Assembly (NCBI GenBank): GCA_003552565.1
Contig: PUNB01000132.1
Location: 1-12,364 of the forward strand
DNA length: 12,364 nucleotides
DNA from: Lentisphaerota bacterium
GTDB taxonomy: Bacteria; Verrucomicrobiota; Lentisphaeria; Oligosphaerales; PUNB01
Direction: 5' to 3'
Within the stretch, counting starts at the first letter, position 1, and the number at the start of each line of letters is the position of its first letter. Below the pieces are notes generated by a model, which searched no databases, was not told the DNA's origin, and saw only the letters and a program-made list of their open reading frames with translations. Below are positions 5,724 to 12,364 of this stretch, piece after piece. The position numbers were made by a program, and so were the translations under genes.

Positions 5724-6527
5724 ATGACTGAAACAGAAAACAATTCAAAGCGGTCGACAGTTTTCAAATCCGGATTGGTGTCAATTACATTTCGTCAATT
5801 ATCCGTGGAACGGATTGTGGAACTGGTATCTCAGGCGGGTCTGGAGGCGATTGAATGGGGCGGGGATGTGCATGTGCCGCCAAATGATGCCGAGGCCGCG
5901 GAAAAGGCGAGGGAGCTTACTGCGGCCGCCGGGCTGTCGGTGGCCGCCTACGGTTCCTATTATCGTTCCGGCTTTAGCGATCCGAAAGAGTTCACTTCGG
6001 TTCTGGAGACGGCTCGAAGATTGGGAGCCCCGGTGATTCGGGTTTGGGCTGGAAAACTGGGTTCGCAGGAATGTTCGCTGGAGTATCGACAGAATGTGGT
6101 GCGGGATTTGTGCAGGATTGGGCAAATGGCCGCCGATAAGAATATTGCGGTGGCTTGTGAATATCACGGGCGCACCTTGACAGACAATGTGGACAGCGCC
6201 TGGCGGCTGTTTGAGGAAGTCGGCCCTTACGGTGTATATTCGTATTGGCAGCCGCTGCCAGGCACTCCGCATGCCGGACGTACTAGAGGACTGATGGAAA
6301 TAATGCCGTGGCTGCGGAACCTGCATGTATTCCATTGGCATCCGGAAACTAAAGAAAGACTGCCGCTGGCCGGGGGGATGGAATCCTGGCGGGAGTGGCT
6401 GGAGCTGGTTCATAAACAAGCTCCGGGAAAAGAAATACATTGTCTGATGGAGTTTGTCCGCGATAATGATCCGGATAATTTCCTGAAGGATGCCGCAACT
6501 TTGAAAAAACTGCTTGATTACTTCTGA
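5724..6527 (+). CDS. TIM-barrel sugar-phosphate isomerase/epimerase-like protein (AP-endonuclease 2 fold)
   Basis: A 267-residue cytoplasmic protein of the xylose-isomerase-like TIM-barrel superfamily, which includes hydroxypyruvate isomerase, tagatose and psicose epimerases, IolE and IolI. The barrel pattern is clear: a first strand (GLVSITFRQL, 17-26), GLEAIEWGGDVH (39-50), GAPVIRVWAG (101-110), ACEYHG (144-149), LHVFHWH (200-206) and LMEFVRDND (241-249). The likely metal ligands are Glu146, His204 or His206, and Glu243. Glu44 and His50 sit at the position of the usual EW-x-H block. The substrate cannot be read from sequence. The ATG at 5724 has an AAGGAAAA site about nine bases upstream. 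The gene sits behind a long foldable leader, which may control it. Its 3' end overlaps the converging gene by 10 bases. Confidence 0.85.
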   Translation: MTETENNSKRSTVFKSGLVSITFRQLSVERIVELVSQAGLEAIEWGGDVHVPPNDAEAAEKARELTAAAGLSVAAYGSYYRSGFSDPKEFTSVLETARRLGAPVIRVWAGKLGSQECSLEYRQNVVRDLCRIGQMAADKNIAVACEYHGRTLTDNVDSAWRLFEEVGPYGVYSYWQPLPGTPHAGRTRGLMEIMPWLRNLHVFHWHPETKERLPLAGGMESWREWLELVHKQAPGKEIHCLMEFVRDNDPDNFLKDAATLKKLLDYF

Positions 6528-7993
6528 TGCTGCTCAAGCAATTCACGCAGTCGCGGATTTATCAGGCGGCTTCTTTCTTCCTCTTCTTTAATCGGCTCAA
6601 GCAGCCGATTGTCTTCAATATAACCGGGAATGAAAGAGTCCTGTAGATGCTGGTATTGCCGGAGCCGCTCTTCAATTTTTCGCTGCCGCGGGAGTTGCTG
6701 CTGAAGCAGCCGGTCTCCCCGCTGGAGGTTATCGATAAAATCCTCCGATGGACCTTCCCGGTCAAATACTCTTATGGCTTCCATATAATGTTGCAAACTT
6801 TCCCGCAGCAGCTTGGGAGCGCGCGGATACATCCACATCAGCAGCTGTAAGCGTTCCGCCTTGAAGCCGCCTTTCAGCCGCTGGTCTTGCCCAGCCTCCA
6901 TTTCCCTTAGGGGACGAAGTTCCGATGCGGGAGGCCTCTGATAAGTGTATATAGAATAACACTCGGTCGAAGACTCTATTATGGAAAAGCCTTCGGGAAA
7001 ATTGTTTTCGTTGTTTTCGGGAGACTTTGGCTCATCTTCCGCCATTTCTTTCAAATCACTTTCCGGGTGGAATGTAAGGATGTACAGCAGTTCATCCAGC
7101 ATTCTTTCAGTATCTATGTCGCGCCGGCTGCGCCGAGCTGCTTCGGGAGCTCGCGCGCGATACCATTCTTCCAAGTCATAATCGGAACGGTTGATTTGCT
7201 CAAAAGCTCGCCGTAAAGCCAGGGCCGGAGGAGCGCCCAGGGCGGTTTCCCGGAGAATCGGAGCGGGGGAGGGGCGGGCGCGGCTGGAACTTCTGGTCTC
7301 AGGTGAGTTCCGCAGTAAATTCAGTAAAAAATGAGATTGCATACAGAAAAGCTCAAAATACTCTTGTTCCCGCGGCGACACGGGAGTGGTTACCAGGGAC
7401 AAGGGATCAGGGAAACGTCCTTGATGAAAAAGTTTATCGAGCGGCCTGTAATCAGGGCGCGGATTGATTTTCTGGCCAGGCACGGCCTGCATGGCCGCGA
7501 AGGCCGCGGCGGCGGCAATCCATTCGGGAGGTTCATGCGGATGTAGCTCTGCGGAATTATTATCCATACGCGGCATGGATAGTCTTTGCGCCAGAACCTG
7601 CCGGGCAATGGCGAAACTACGCGCCGGTTCGGGTGTTCCTGGTTCGATAATTACGCTGAAGGGGGGCGCTGAACGCATAAACTCAGCGGTGGGAGGTTTG
7701 TCGGCAAGCAGTATGCGAAGTGTCGGCCGCCGAGGACTATCTGATGGAGGCGGTCCGAATAGATATTCAAGGTTATGGTAAATTTTTTCTGTCAACTCGG
7801 CTGTCTCAGCCCGTTGCTCGATGGAGCCGCCGATTATTCTGGCGGGAAAGTTTTCCACTTGATAGGCCGGTGTTTGGGTGATTAACAGAAACTGAAGCAG
7901 GCAGAAAAGGAGTAACCTGCTTCCTGATTCAGGGAGTAAGTAGAACCGAACGGGCGGCCATGAAAGGGAATCAGAGGTCGATTTGCAGAACAT
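6518..7993 (-). CDS. Secreted or lipid-anchorless exported protein of unknown function, rex-linked
   Basis: I do not recognise the family of this 491-residue protein. A hydrophobic stretch (27-40, LLLFCLLQFLLI) after a long N-terminal region suggests a Sec signal peptide or anchor, with processing near TPAYQ (41-45). Residues 60-230 loosely follow the layout of MA-type gluzincin peptidases: a helix at the zinc-site position (ARSFAIARQVLAQRL, 124-138), then EPPEWIAAAAAFAA (154-167) and QSHFLLNLL (219-227). The HExxH metal motif is absent, so any such domain would be inactive. The C-terminal part is acidic and then rich in charged helices and Gln (about 395-490), possibly coiled coil. It begins 17 bases after rex, without a clear ribosome binding site, and probably shares its transcript. 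No transfer signature is seen. Confidence 0.75.
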   Translation of the reverse strand: MFCKSTSDSLSWPPVRFYLLPESGSRLLLFCLLQFLLITQTPAYQVENFPARIIGGSIEQRAETAELTEKIYHNLEYLFGPPPSDSPRRPTLRILLADKPPTAEFMRSAPPFSVIIEPGTPEPARSFAIARQVLAQRLSMPRMDNNSAELHPHEPPEWIAAAAAFAAMQAVPGQKINPRPDYRPLDKLFHQGRFPDPLSLVTTPVSPREQEYFELFCMQSHFLLNLLRNSPETRSSSRARPSPAPILRETALGAPPALALRRAFEQINRSDYDLEEWYRARAPEAARRSRRDIDTERMLDELLYILTFHPESDLKEMAEDEPKSPENNENNFPEGFSIIESSTECYSIYTYQRPPASELRPLREMEAGQDQRLKGGFKAERLQLLMWMYPRAPKLLRESLQHYMEAIRVFDREGPSEDFIDNLQRGDRLLQQQLPRQRKIEERLRQYQHLQDSFIPGYIEDNRLLEPIKEEEERSRLINPRLRELLEQHQK

Positions 7994-8010
7994 TGCGGTG
8001 CTATGTGTGT

Positions 8011-8676
8011 TTAACTTGAAGAATGTTCGGAGGCTTTCTGTTCAGCGTCTGATTTTTGCTGACTGCGGACGGCGAAATAAAATAAGTTTTCAATTTCCAT
8101 ATCCAGATTGACATTGTGAACAACGCAGTGTTCCGTGTTCTTCAGCTGGGTCGGGGTAAAGTTCAGCACTCCAAGAATACCGCAGTCAAGGAGGATTTCA
8201 TAGACATGCTGAGCCGCATTTTCCGGCACTGTGATGATGGCGATTTTTACATTCTCCCGGTTGACCACCTCGGGTATTTTTTCCATCCCGTGGATGGGGA
8301 TGCTGTTTTCCGGTTTGATAATCGCCGGATCGGTATCGAAACCGGCAACGACTTTTATGCCTTCCCGGAAAAAGCGGTTATAGCCCATTAAGGCGGTGCC
8401 CAGTTTGCCGCAGCCGACAATGATGATTTTCTGATCCTCGTTTTTGCCAAGAATTTCATTCAGGCTGATGATCAGACTATCGACTTGATAACCGCCTTTT
8501 TTATTGCCGGTCAGGTGGAATTTTGACAAGTCTTTACGCACTTGCGCGGCGGTCAGCCCCAAGGCATCGGCCAGGTTGTCGGAATAAACCTTGCGAAAAC
8601 CCAGGGATTGCAGCTTCAGTAATACTTTACGGTAGTTGGACAGCCGGTTTATTGCTTCGCGGTTAGCCAGGATCAT
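8011..8676 (-). CDS. rex: Redox-sensing transcriptional repressor Rex
   Basis: Rex binds DNA when NADH is low and releases it when the NADH/NAD+ ratio rises, controlling fermentation, respiration and redox genes. The 221 residues fit the family. The N-terminal winged helix carries the recognition block AAQVRKDLSKF (43-53) followed by the GGYQV wing (61-65). The Rossmann domain has IIIVGCGKLGTAL (84-96), the NADH-binding GxGxxG, then GFDTDP and the central IITVPENAAQ block. NFTPTQL and the C-terminal swapped helix (about 195-210) are also present. Cys89 replaces the more usual Val in the glycine motif, a mild change. The start at 8676 lacks a good Shine-Dalgarno. The secreted protein gene lies downstream in the same operon. 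I found no convincing Rex operator in the window. Confidence 0.95.
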   Translation of the reverse strand: MILANREAINRLSNYRKVLLKLQSLGFRKVYSDNLADALGLTAAQVRKDLSKFHLTGNKKGGYQVDSLIISLNEILGKNEDQKIIIVGCGKLGTALMGYNRFFREGIKVVAGFDTDPAIIKPENSIPIHGMEKIPEVVNRENVKIAIITVPENAAQHVYEILLDCGILGVLNFTPTQLKNTEHCVVHNVNLDMEIENLFYFAVRSQQKSDAEQKASEHSSS

Positions 8677-9172
8677 TTTAATTAATTCCGATTGATTGGC
8701 AGGGGTTGGTTGGATTATTTTTGGCTCTTTCTTAAAACGAATGGGTTATTAATAGTTTTGTCTTAGATTTTGTGGGCACCAGCAATGCATCATATCTGAA
8801 TGTGAATTGAAACAAGCTACCCACTCAGATTGAAAAGGAACCTTGTTCTTTAATATATCTTCACTCGATGAATAATCTAATTTTTCTATTCATTGACATT
8901 GCGTTGGTTACGAAGAAAATCCCCGATTCCGCGCAAAATATCTTTGGCAAAGGGCTTGCAACGGTGGTAAAGATTGCTAGATTTTTAACTCCGCTCAAAA
9001 GTCTTGAAAGACAGTACAGCTTGATGAATATTGCCTCAATATGATTTTTATGGCAAATATGCTATTGTGATAAATATGTATAATACAATGACTTATGGTC
9101 GATTTCGCAAGAATTGATCAGGCTGGAAAGCCTTCTCGGATATCCGCCAACATTGTAAACGGAGGATTGGCT
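8677..9172. other. Divergent rex/dnaA intergenic region
   Basis: The 496 bases are AT-rich and carry no gene I can support. Candidate elements are TTGACA-N16-GAAAAT (8893-8920, plus strand), a TATAAT at 9079-9084, and a possible leader hairpin GGCT-GGAA-AGCC (9121-9132). Regions next to dnaA often hold oriC. However, the best DnaA-box match is TGTGATAAA at 9066-9074, one mismatch from the reverse complement of TTWTNCACA, and no cluster of boxes is visible. An origin is therefore neither shown nor excluded. Confidence 0.5.
9064..9089 (+). promoter_or_regulatory. Probable dnaA promoter -10 inside a dyad
   Basis: TATAAT (9079-9084) is a perfect -10, but no good -35 is found 16-18 bases upstream. 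It lies within an inverted repeat whose ends ATTGT (9064-9068) and ACAAT (9085-9089) enclose 16 bases. A one-mismatch DnaA-box-like TGTGATAAA (9066-9074) overlaps the left arm, which would suit autoregulation by DnaA or control by another dimeric repressor. The left half also reads TTGTGA like a Rex half-site, but the spacing is wrong for Rex. The transcript would have a leader of about 80 bases. Confidence 0.4.
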
Positions 9173-9175
9173 ATG
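9161..9175 (+). promoter_or_regulatory. Ribosome binding site that sets the dnaA start
   Basis: GGAGG (9161-9165) is seven bases before the ATG at 9173. The in-frame ATG at 9095 has no such site, lies only about 10 bases beyond the predicted transcription start, and would add 26 residues absent from typical DnaA proteins. Confidence 0.8.
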
Positions 9176-10597
9176 ACGGCCGAAAACATTGAAGACATCT
9201 GGCAGAGCGCTTCTGAACAGCTGCGAGGGATGCTGAATGAAGATGTGTATGATCGCTGGATTGCCGGCATTGTCCCGGTTCGACTCGAAAAAAACACCTT
9301 GGTGCTGGGGGTGTCCAATGATGTTTTCTGTGAATGGCTGAGTGCCAATTATAGGGAATTGATCGCTGACACAGTCAGAGAAAGCTGTGGTCAAGGTTAT
9401 AAAATTGATTTCGAAGGAGGACATGAATTCACCCCTATTGCGGTGAAAAGTCCTTCCGGAACCGCCCGTAACAACGGCGGCGGCCGACGAAGCAAACGAA
9501 GCAAAGGAAGTAACGCTTCCAGGGAGGGGGAAGACACTTCTGCTCCGACACACGCCCAAGTGCGTAATAAAGAGCAGTCATACTTCAATCGCCATTTCAC
9601 CTTCGATACATTTGTTATCGCCGACAACAACCGCTTTGCTTATGCCGCCGCCAGCGCCGTGGCGAAAACACCGGGCAAGGCGTATAATCCGCTTTTCATT
9701 CATGGGGCCACAACCTTGGGAAAAACCCATCTGCTCCAGGCCGTAGCCCAAGACGCTTTGGGACGGCGCAGAAAAAGCCGCATTGAATATCTCACCAGTG
9801 AAGATTTTACGAATCAGTTTATTGAGGCCTTGCAATATCAGTCACTGCCGAAGTTCCGTCAAAGAATGAGGGGAGTTGACATTCTGTTGATTGATGACGT
9901 GCAGTTTTTCACCGGCAAGGAACAGCTGCAGGAAGAGTTTTTCCACACCTTCAATACTTTATTCAATAATCATCGCCAGATTATTATGACTTCCGATCGT
10001 CCGCCGCATGAGATCGGGGGGCTTGAAAAACGTTTGGTTTCCCGTTTTGAATGGGGGCTGACAACCGAGATCATGGCCCCTAACATCGAGACCAGGATGG
10101 CTATCCTGAAGAAGAAACAGGAGGAACACAGCATAAAACTGGATGATCCGGTGCTGTTTTTTATTGCCGACCGCATAAGGTCCAACATTCGCAGGCTGGA
10201 GGGCGCTTTGATACAACTGGTTTCTTACGCCTCCCTGGCCAATGAGAAAATCACTCAGGAACGAGCCACGACCCTGCTGCGGCCTCTGCTGGAAGAAGAG
10301 GGGTCTTCTTCTCTGACGGTGGAGGAAATTCAGCGGGCGGTGGCTGAGCATTACGATATCCGGCTGACCGATATGAGCAGCAAAAGACGACCGCAGAATA
10401 TCGCTTTCCCGCGTCAGGTGGCTATGTATCTGGCGCGCCATTTGACTCATGATTCGCTGCCGCGAATCGCGGACAGTTTCAACCGAAACCACGCCACCAT
10501 ACTGCATGCCGTTTCGACCATTGAGAAAAAAATGTCCGAGGATCAGGAAATCAGTAACACGGTCAATAAACTGGAACGAAGGCTCAAAGTTCGGTGA
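9173..10597 (+). CDS. dnaA: Chromosomal replication initiator DnaA, divergent
   Basis: An AAA+ ATPase that opens the origin and loads the replicative helicase. Domain I is present (IWQSASEQL to about residue 80), then a basic and polar linker (95-135). Domain III has Walker A GATTLGKTH (178-186), Walker B ILLIDDVQFF (237-246), sensor 1 IMTSDRPP (271-278), the arginine-finger region RLVSRFEWGL (287-296) and sensor 2 NIRRLEGAL (338-346). Domain IV (about 380-474) ends in a helix-turn-helix. Two oddities are seen. Walker A lacks the usual GGVGLGKTH glycines. The signature normally reading FGGRDHTTVLHA is FNRNHATILHA (436-446), one residue shorter, with Asn for Asp and Ala for Thr at positions that contact the DnaA box in E. 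coli (Asp433, Thr435). The length of 474 residues is normal. It could be a lineage-specific DnaA or a paralogue. Confidence 0.93.
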   Translation: MTAENIEDIWQSASEQLRGMLNEDVYDRWIAGIVPVRLEKNTLVLGVSNDVFCEWLSANYRELIADTVRESCGQGYKIDFEGGHEFTPIAVKSPSGTARNNGGGRRSKRSKGSNASREGEDTSAPTHAQVRNKEQSYFNRHFTFDTFVIADNNRFAYAAASAVAKTPGKAYNPLFIHGATTLGKTHLLQAVAQDALGRRRKSRIEYLTSEDFTNQFIEALQYQSLPKFRQRMRGVDILLIDDVQFFTGKEQLQEEFFHTFNTLFNNHRQIIMTSDRPPHEIGGLEKRLVSRFEWGLTTEIMAPNIETRMAILKKKQEEHSIKLDDPVLFFIADRIRSNIRRLEGALIQLVSYASLANEKITQERATTLLRPLLEEEGSSSLTVEEIQRAVAEHYDIRLTDMSSKRRPQNIAFPRQVAMYLARHLTHDSLPRIADSFNRNHATILHAVSTIEKKMSEDQEISNTVNKLERRLKVR

Positions 10598-10643
10598 TTT
10601 TTTCCCGGCCAACCCTAAGCAAAGCGGGTTGCGGAGTTAGACC

Positions 10644-12044
10644 ATGAAAATATCTTTAACCAGTTTCGGAGCGGCGAAGGAAGTTACCGGCTCCAAGCAT
10701 TTATTCAATGTCAACGGTTTCAGTACCTTGATTGACTGCGGCATGTTTCAGGGCCGTCGCGAAGAGACTTACCAGAAGAATATCAACCTGCCTTTTGATC
10801 CAGCCTCTCTTTCTGATGTGATTTTAAGTCATGGTCATTTTGACCACTGCGGCAATCTGCCTGGATTAATCAAAGGCGGATACCATGGTAATATTTACTG
10901 CACACCGGCGACTCGCGATATTGCCAACCTGATCATGATGGATTCAGCTCATATCATGGCAAAGGATTATGAATGGCTGCGCAAAAAAGAGCCCGGCAAA
11001 AAGCTGTACCCCCCGATTTACGAGTCCAGAGATGTTTTAGACACTCTCGATCACTTTGTTAACTTTAATTATAATCGGTCATTTCGGCTCGAGAGCGGTC
11101 TGCGCTGTCAGCTGTACGACGCCGGTCATATACTCGGTTCGTCCATGGTCGTTCTCGAAGATCCTGACAGCGGCTGCCGGACGGCTTTCACCGGCGACTT
11201 GGGTCGTCCGGGAATGCCGATTATAAATGATCCGGATCAATTGCCGCCGGTGGATAATCTGATTTGTGATTCCACCTACGGGAACCGTCTGCATGACCCC
11301 CTTGAAGACGCTCAGCGTCAATTGGGAGAGGTCATACAGGAAACGGTCAAGAAAGGCGGCAATGTGATTATTCCCGCCTTCGCCGTCGGACGCACCCAGG
11401 AATTGATTTATTTTCTGCATTTACTGAAGGATGCCGGAACCATTCCCGCCGACCTGGAAATTTTTGTTGACAGTCCGATGGCCACTAACGCTACTTCAAT
11501 TTTCCGAGTGCATCAGGAATGCTACAGAGAAAAGGTGCATCAGGCCTTTCTGGAACACAATAAAAATCCCTTCGGGTTCGAAGGCCTGCGCTATGTGATG
11601 GACGTAAACGAATCAAAACAAATCAACCAGCGCCGGAAACCCTGCATAATCATTTCCAGCAGCGGAATGTGTGAAGCAGGCAGGATACTGCATCATCTAA
11701 AGAACAATATCGGTGATAAACGTAATACTGTACTGATTGTCGGTTTCATGGCGGCGCATACTCTGGGACGGAAGATCGCAGATCGACAGCCGGAAGTTTC
11801 CATCTTCGGCAATAAACACCCACTGCGAGCGCGGGTCAAGATTCTCAACACTTTCAGTGCACATGCGGATTACCAGGATATAAGCGATTTTGTCGGCCGT
11901 ATGGACTTGCAGCGCTTGAAGAAGGTCTTTTTGGTGCACGGAGAAGAGGAAGCCATCGATCATCTCGGCGGTGTGCTCAAGGACAGGGGGGTAAAACAGG
12001 TGGTCGCGCCAGAACCTGGAGTGGAGTACTCGCTGGATGCGTGA
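10644..12044 (+). CDS. Beta-CASP metallo-beta-lactamase-fold ribonuclease-like protein
   Basis: A predicted zinc-dependent RNA-processing nuclease of the CPSF73/Ysh1-like beta-CASP group, acting in the cytoplasm; 466 residues is the usual length for bacterial members. The metal-binding motif HGHFDH (63-68) is followed by AGHILGSS (160-167, His162) and FTGDLGRP (182-189, Asp185). The beta-CASP insert contains CDSTYGN (208-214), PAFAVGRTQE (244-253) and VDSPMATNAT (275-284). Motif B/C parts are SSSGMCEAGR (338-347), FSAHADY (404-410) and VHGEEEA (431-437). All expected ligands are present, so it should be active. GGAG (10633-10636) is seven bases before the ATG. It starts 46 bases after dnaA and is probably cotranscribed with it. 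Targets are unknown; proteins of this type have been linked to mRNA processing and decay. Confidence 0.93.
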   Translation: MKISLTSFGAAKEVTGSKHLFNVNGFSTLIDCGMFQGRREETYQKNINLPFDPASLSDVILSHGHFDHCGNLPGLIKGGYHGNIYCTPATRDIANLIMMDSAHIMAKDYEWLRKKEPGKKLYPPIYESRDVLDTLDHFVNFNYNRSFRLESGLRCQLYDAGHILGSSMVVLEDPDSGCRTAFTGDLGRPGMPIINDPDQLPPVDNLICDSTYGNRLHDPLEDAQRQLGEVIQETVKKGGNVIIPAFAVGRTQELIYFLHLLKDAGTIPADLEIFVDSPMATNATSIFRVHQECYREKVHQAFLEHNKNPFGFEGLRYVMDVNESKQINQRRKPCIIISSSGMCEAGRILHHLKNNIGDKRNTVLIVGFMAAHTLGRKIADRQPEVSIFGNKHPLRARVKILNTFSAHADYQDISDFVGRMDLQRLKKVFLVHGEEEAIDHLGGVLKDRGVKQVVAPEPGVEYSLDA

Positions 12045-12045
12045 A

Positions 12046-12060
12046 GCTTATGTGAGACTT
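12046..12060 (+). repeat. Right end of a constant repeat unit (cluster 3)
   Basis: GCTTATGTGAGACTT begins one base after the stop codon of the beta-CASP gene and is identical to 2007-2021 and 12201-12215. The rest of the unit is absent, so either the insertion truncated it or the gene's 3' end has replaced it. Confidence 0.65.
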
Positions 12061-12081
12061 AGCGTTGTTAATCTTGTCCCG

Positions 12082-12142
12082 AACTTTGTCCCGAACCTAA
12101 TTCCAAAGTCAAAAAACACTGGACAAGGTTCGGGACAAAGTT
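12082..12142 (+). terminator. Perfect 17-bp hairpin with T-run (variable segment of cluster 3)
   Basis: AACTTTGTCCCGAACCT (12082-12098) is perfectly complementary to 12126-12142, and six T residues follow at 12141-12146. The 27-base loop can pair further (TCCA with TGGA). A 12-bp unit is duplicated on the 5' arm (12073-12084 and 12085-12096). The position just downstream of the beta-CASP gene would suit an intrinsic terminator for the dnaA operon, although the hairpin belongs to a dispersed repeat also present at 2051-2122. Confidence 0.45.
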
Positions 12143-12156
12143 TTTTATGCCGCACC

Positions 12157-12215
12157 AAGTCTCACCCTCGGGGTATCCGGCGCATTGCGCTGGCAGTCGA
12201 GCTTATGTGAGACTT
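12157..12215 (+). repeat. Complete constant repeat unit with 9-bp inverted ends (cluster 3)
   Basis: The 59 bases run from AAGTCTCAC (12157-12165) to its exact reverse complement GTGAGACTT (12207-12215). Inside is the stem CCGGCGC-ATT-GCGCTGG (12177-12193), which has a G-T pair where other copies have G-C. This is the only copy in the window with both inverted ends. Confidence 0.7.
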
Positions 12216-12217
12216 CG

Positions 12218-12288
12218 TGGTTTCAGGTTTCAGTGTTAAGGTGTCAGGTCAGACTTCTCTGAACCCCGAAACCTGACACCAGAAACCA
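12218..12288 (+). repeat. Variable segment of cluster 3: second, unrelated hairpin
   Basis: Nested inverted repeats are TGGTTTC (12218-12224) with GAAACCA (12282-12288) and GGTGTCAGGT (12240-12249) with ACCTGACACC (12271-12280). The segment 12216-12294 lies between GTGAGACTT and AAGTCTCAC, like the other variable segments. Its opening bases and GTGTCAGG recur at 2022-2040, which suggests exchange between segments. Confidence 0.65.
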
Positions 12289-12294
12289 TTCAAC

Positions 12295-12347
12295 AAGTCT
12301 CACCCTCAGGGTATCCGGCGCACCGCGCCGGCGGCCGGGCTTGTATG
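12295..12347 (+). repeat. Constant repeat unit, variant right end (cluster 3)
   Basis: The 53 bases match 2138-2190 with three mismatches and contain the 7-bp stem CCGGCGC-ACC-GCGCCGG. The right end is GGGCTTGTATG, as in that copy. The sequence after it (TGGTTTCACG) resembles the start of another variable segment, so the array probably continues past the window edge. Confidence 0.7.
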
Positions 12348-12364
12348 TGGTTTCACGTTGTTGA

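Noticed and set aside
3135..6527. An ebo gene cluster formed by the UbiA-like gene and the TIM-barrel gene
   Set aside because: The two genes are over 1.6 kb apart on opposite strands with tRNA-Leu and hemC between them, and no EboA, EboB, EboD or EboF-like gene is present.
9065..9070. Rex operator upstream of dnaA
   Set aside because: TTGTGA matches one half-site, but the inverted partner is 12 bases away and reads ATACAA, whereas Rex sites have about six bases between TTGTGA and TCACAA.
8677..9172. Replication origin (oriC) in the rex/dnaA spacer
   Set aside because: The region is AT-rich and beside dnaA, but I found only one DnaA-box-like sequence with a mismatch (9066-9074) and no box cluster, so an origin is not supported.
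9062..9559. Minus-strand frame of 165 codons opposite the dnaA start
   Set aside because: It is the antisense of a well-supported dnaA coding region and has no protein features of its own.
12157..12215. Integron attC site (59-base element)
   Set aside because: The length matches by coincidence, but the GTTRRRY and RYYYAAC cores are absent, there is no integrase, and the segments between units carry no gene cassettes.
12046..12364. CRISPR array
   Set aside because: The repeats are not regularly spaced, carry internal and terminal inverted repeats, and the intervening segments are hairpins of different length; no cas gene is present.

Overview
The window looks like a chromosomal segment of a Gram-negative-type bacterium of roughly 50% GC. 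It carries housekeeping genes, one secreted protein of no recognised family and several hairpin-rich intergenic repeats. No gene identifies the lineage. The combination of a type II citrate synthase, Rex, a divergent DnaA and a long secreted hypothetical protein would suit a PVC-type lineage such as Lentisphaerota, Kiritimatiellota or Verrucomicrobiota, but that is inference and needs a database search.

Layout. Bases 1-364 hold repeat DNA, including a 25-bp inverted repeat. Citrate synthase (gltA, minus strand) is at 365-1660. A gene-free stretch (1661-2205) holds a 7-bp tandem repeat and the second repeat cluster. Next come lipoyl synthase (lipA) and, upstream of it on the minus strand, a UbiA-family membrane protein with EboC-like features; the two look like an operon. 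A tRNA-Leu(GAG) and hemC follow on the plus strand. A 405-base gap (5319-5723) carries a promoter and a long foldable RNA that forms the leader of a TIM-barrel sugar-phosphate isomerase/epimerase-like gene. That gene converges, with a 10-bp overlap, on a rex plus secreted-protein operon (minus strand). Across a 496-base divergent region lie dnaA and a beta-CASP metallo-beta-lactamase-fold protein (plus strand). The window ends in the third repeat cluster (12046-12364).

How the genes relate. gltA supplies citrate to the TCA cycle. lipA makes the lipoyl cofactor of pyruvate and 2-oxoglutarate dehydrogenases. Rex senses the NADH/NAD+ ratio that these enzymes affect. hemC belongs to tetrapyrrole synthesis and dnaA to replication initiation. 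I see no recognisable defence, phage or CRISPR system.

Three things stand out. First, three intergenic clusters share one syntax: a constant unit of about 59 bp bounded by 9-bp inverted ends alternates with variable segments, each carrying its own large hairpin. Second, the 5468-5683 leader RNA can form two mutually exclusive closing stems. Third, DnaA has an altered DNA-recognition signature and a non-canonical Walker A loop, and no good consensus DnaA boxes were seen beside it.
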